Source: an uncultured Polaromonas sp. (GTDB taxonomy: Bacteria > Pseudomonadota > Gammaproteobacteria > Burkholderiales > Burkholderiaceae_C). From it: DNA of 64,000 bases. Both the position numbers and the translations under genes were made by a program. Positions 62,365 to 64,000 of this stretch are shown here, piece after piece. The stretch is taken from positions 148,031-212,030 of the forward strand of contig CALMEI010000039.1 of assembly GCA_937863225.1 (NCBI GenBank), written 5' to 3'. The notes below the pieces were generated by a model, which was not told where the DNA came from, ran no database searches, and was given only the letters and a program-made list of their open reading frames with translations. Position 1 is the stretch's first letter; each line of letters opens with the position of its first letter.

Positions 62365-63018
62365 TTACTGATTAACGGGCGATTTAGGGTCAACCAGTAA
62401 CGCGACCAAATGCGCCACTTGGTCCTCTGTCATGATGCCAGAGTGGCCAGCCCGTGGCATGCTGGAACAAGCGTTATAAGCACGAGAATTCCAAATTTTT
62501 CCCCATGTGTAATCAATCACAGCTTTTGAATCCGCGCTAGCGACATCTTTTACTTGACGTAATTTGCCGTAGTTGTAAAGGCTAGGTCCAATTGTTCCAA
62601 AAGACAATTCTTTCTTATCGATTTGATGGCAGTTGTAGCAGTTGCCGCCGTTCAAGGTTGTTGGTAAGTCGGTCCAAGTCATGCCACGACCACTTTGAGC
62701 AAGTTTTTCGCCTTCTTTCCAATCGCCAACAAACTTACCATTGCTTGGCCATTTGATTAGTTTAAGATTCGCGGCTTCTATCGATTTCGCAGTTTTGTCA
62801 TCCAATTCTTTACCAGCAACTTCGGCTGCGCTACACAGCTTATTTGCTTCGTCAGTTTCAAGTCTTGAGACTTTGACTATCCCTTTATCACTGAATGATG
62901 CTTTCACAATTTCTGCAGTCAGTTTATCAATTTCAACAGAACTGGGTTGAGTTGAACAAGCTGCGAGCAAGGCCAAGAGTGCAGCAGAGCCTAAAGTGCG
63001 TTTAATGTGTTTTTTCAT
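62365..63018 (-). CDS. soxX: Sulfur oxidation cytochrome c SoxX, possible lipoprotein
   Basis: 217 residues from the ATG at 63018, with AGGAA about nine bases upstream. The N-terminus has a lipobox-like LLALLAACST (Cys near residue 21), so SoxX may be lipid-anchored. The C-terminal half is the class I cytochrome: CYNCH, and the distal Met in SSMPRAGHSGIMTEDQ. With SoxA it joins thiosulfate to SoxY. A 90-residue N-terminal part before the haem domain is usual in betaproteobacteria. Confidence 0.93.
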   Translation of the reverse strand: MKKHIKRTLGSAALLALLAACSTQPSSVEIDKLTAEIVKASFSDKGIVKVSRLETDEANKLCSAAEVAGKELDDKTAKSIEAANLKLIKWPSNGKFVGDWKEGEKLAQSGRGMTWTDLPTTLNGGNCYNCHQIDKKELSFGTIGPSLYNYGKLRQVKDVASADSKAVIDYTWGKIWNSRAYNACSSMPRAGHSGIMTEDQVAHLVALLVDPKSPVNQ

Positions 63019-63047
63019 AATCAAATTCCTATCAGTCAAATTTCTAA

Positions 63048-63851
63048 TTAACGTTTGATGGCTGGTGCTACTGACGCAGAACCTTTGGCATTGACACCCA
63101 GATAGGAAGCAATTGCGATGGTGGCATCACTGATAAAGCCTGGATAGGGGAAACGTTGTTGACGATAACAATCATTAAGACGCAGTTGCATGCTCCACAT
63201 TTGACCGTTTGATACACGGTAAGCAGGCCAAGCTGCAAAGCCAATGCCATCACCTGGGTTCTTGGTTAGGTTGGGCAGTTCTTGCAATCGAATACGCAAA
63301 TCATCTTTGCCGTGGCAGGTGGCACAGGCAAAGTCATGTGCGCCAGCGCGTTGAAAGAACAAGCGTTTGCCGACTTCGTAAAAAACCTTTTCTTTCTCGT
63401 GCGTCTGTGGCAAGTTAAATTTCATTCCTTTTGATTCAGCGGCAATCCAAGTTGCCAGTGCAGTGATGTTATTTTGCTCACCTTTGCCAAATGCTGTTTT
63501 AATGATTTCTGCTGAATTGAAACCTTGTAGTGTTTCCATGCAGCTAACAAGCCGTGATTCCAAATCTTGAACGCGGTTGGTATCCGCAAAATAACGCGGC
63601 AACTCTACAAAAACACCTTTCACCACTCCCGGACCTTTACCTAAATCACATTGTTCAAGTGTGGCATTTTTAGGTCCGCGTTTTTGTTTCCATAGCGCTT
63701 CACCTTTTGCTTCGAACAACTCTGAAGGGTTGCCATCAGCCAATAATGCGCGGTATTCTTCGATGCCCTGTAAGGTTGTTTTTTGTGCAGAAGCGCCAAA
63801 CGATGTTAAGCAAACGAGGGCGAGCAGGGATAGTTGTCTCATTATTTTCAT
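63048..63851 (-). CDS. soxA: Sulfur oxidation cytochrome c SoxA
   Basis: 267 residues. Signal peptide ends near ASA-Q (about 22). The N-terminal half has Cys in EQCDLG and LVSCME but no CXXCH, so the first haem is absent, as in monohaem SoxA. The C-terminal half has haem site CATCH and the Cys ligand (a persulfide in known SoxA) in RLNDCYRQQRFPYPG. It forms the SoxAX complex with SoxX 29 bases downstream. Confidence 0.94.
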   Translation of the reverse strand: MKIMRQLSLLALVCLTSFGASAQKTTLQGIEEYRALLADGNPSELFEAKGEALWKQKRGPKNATLEQCDLGKGPGVVKGVFVELPRYFADTNRVQDLESRLVSCMETLQGFNSAEIIKTAFGKGEQNNITALATWIAAESKGMKFNLPQTHEKEKVFYEVGKRLFFQRAGAHDFACATCHGKDDLRIRLQELPNLTKNPGDGIGFAAWPAYRVSNGQMWSMQLRLNDCYRQQRFPYPGFISDATIAIASYLGVNAKGSASVAPAIKR

Positions 63852-63880
63852 ATTGCGTTCTTATGTGATTAAAAATTAAA

Positions 63881-63920
63881 AAAGGTGAATCACTCAGCTG
63901 GCATTGAATGTTTCACCTTT
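63881..63920 (-). terminator. Intrinsic terminator between soxZ and soxA
   Basis: On the minus strand AAAGGTGAA pairs perfectly with TTCACCTTT around a 22-base loop, followed by TTTAATTTTT. It lies 27 bases after the soxZ stop and 29 bases before soxA. Confidence 0.75.
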
Positions 63921-63947
63921 GCTTGAAGTTGTTAGAACTTCTTTAAG

Positions 63948-64000
63948 TTACGTCGCTGTTGCCTCATCGGTGCGTGACTCACCTTTGTTGTCTTTCCAAG
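63948..64000 (-). CDS. soxZ: Sulfur-carrier partner SoxZ, C-terminal end only (partial)
   Basis: The minus strand at the window edge reads WKDNKGESRTDEATAT then TAA. This matches the C-terminus of SoxZ, which ends with W-x-D-N-K-G then a TDEA tail. Only 16 codons are visible. SoxYZ carries the sulfur intermediates on SoxY. Its place upstream of soxA on the same strand fits the usual soxYZAXB order. Confidence 0.8.
   Translation of the reverse strand, partial: WKDNKGESRTDEATAT

Overview
The window looks like a chromosome segment of a betaproteobacterium in the Burkholderiales. Evidence: the asd-fimV-truA-trpF-trpB-trpA-accD block, a BPSS1780-type membrane protein next to homoserine kinase, a PilG/H/I/J-ChpA chemosensory cluster, and a betaproteobacterial Sox cluster. 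By eye the base composition is moderate to AT-rich, lowest in the right third (about 42.8-64 kb) and clearly higher in 10.3-16.3 kb. A 64-bp dispersed repeat (core AGGCAATAAATACGCC) recurs between and inside genes and marks the whole left two thirds. I do not name a genus.

Layout. 1-8.4 kb: end of an Eco57I-like restriction-modification gene, FAD-linked hydroxyacid dehydrogenase, GST, thyA-folA, xthA, small membrane proteins, thioredoxin and rhodanese. 8.5-17 kb: a homoprotocatechuate meta-cleavage operon (hpaG1-G2-E-D-F-H, two extra genes, hpaI) with divergent hpaR, an 18-bp palindrome between them, and tRNA-Asn. 17-23.6 kb: a TPP-riboswitch-controlled TonB receptor interrupted by one in-frame stop codon, a MATE-DUF2239 operon with CCGGATA operator-like sites, a family-2 peroxidase-like gene and a CoA-transferase. 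23.7-32.2 kb: asd preceded by a Thr-rich leader peptide and strong hairpin, then fimV, truA, trpFBA and accD. 32.3-42.6 kb: 6PGDH-like reductase, polA, thrB, BPSS1780-type protein, xdhC, methyltransferase, a miniature trimeric autotransporter, proQ and hemL. 42.8-56.6 kb: pilGHIJ-chpA, CoA-binding protein, hemE, an AT-rich spacer with DnaA-box-like sites, murU and pepP. 56.6-64 kb (minus strand): multihaem and monohaem cytochromes c, Tat-exported thioredoxin, flavocytochrome c sulfide dehydrogenase, ArsR regulator, soxB, soxX, soxA and the last codons of soxZ.

How it works together. The right end makes periplasmic machinery for thiosulfate and sulfide oxidation, with electrons leaving through c-type cytochromes. 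The Chp cluster and FimV point to type IV pilus twitching control. The hpa operon turns homoprotocatechuate into pyruvate and succinate semialdehyde. Control elements read directly from sequence include a TPP riboswitch, a candidate Thr/Ile/Lys-sensing attenuator before asd, a candidate HpaR operator, candidate DUF2239 operators, and intrinsic terminators nested inside the sox cluster.

The most unusual features are the asd leader, the repeat family that has entered reading frames (xdhC linker, receptor signal peptide, 3' end of a reductase gene, probably trpF), and the riboswitch-linked receptor with a nonsense codon.
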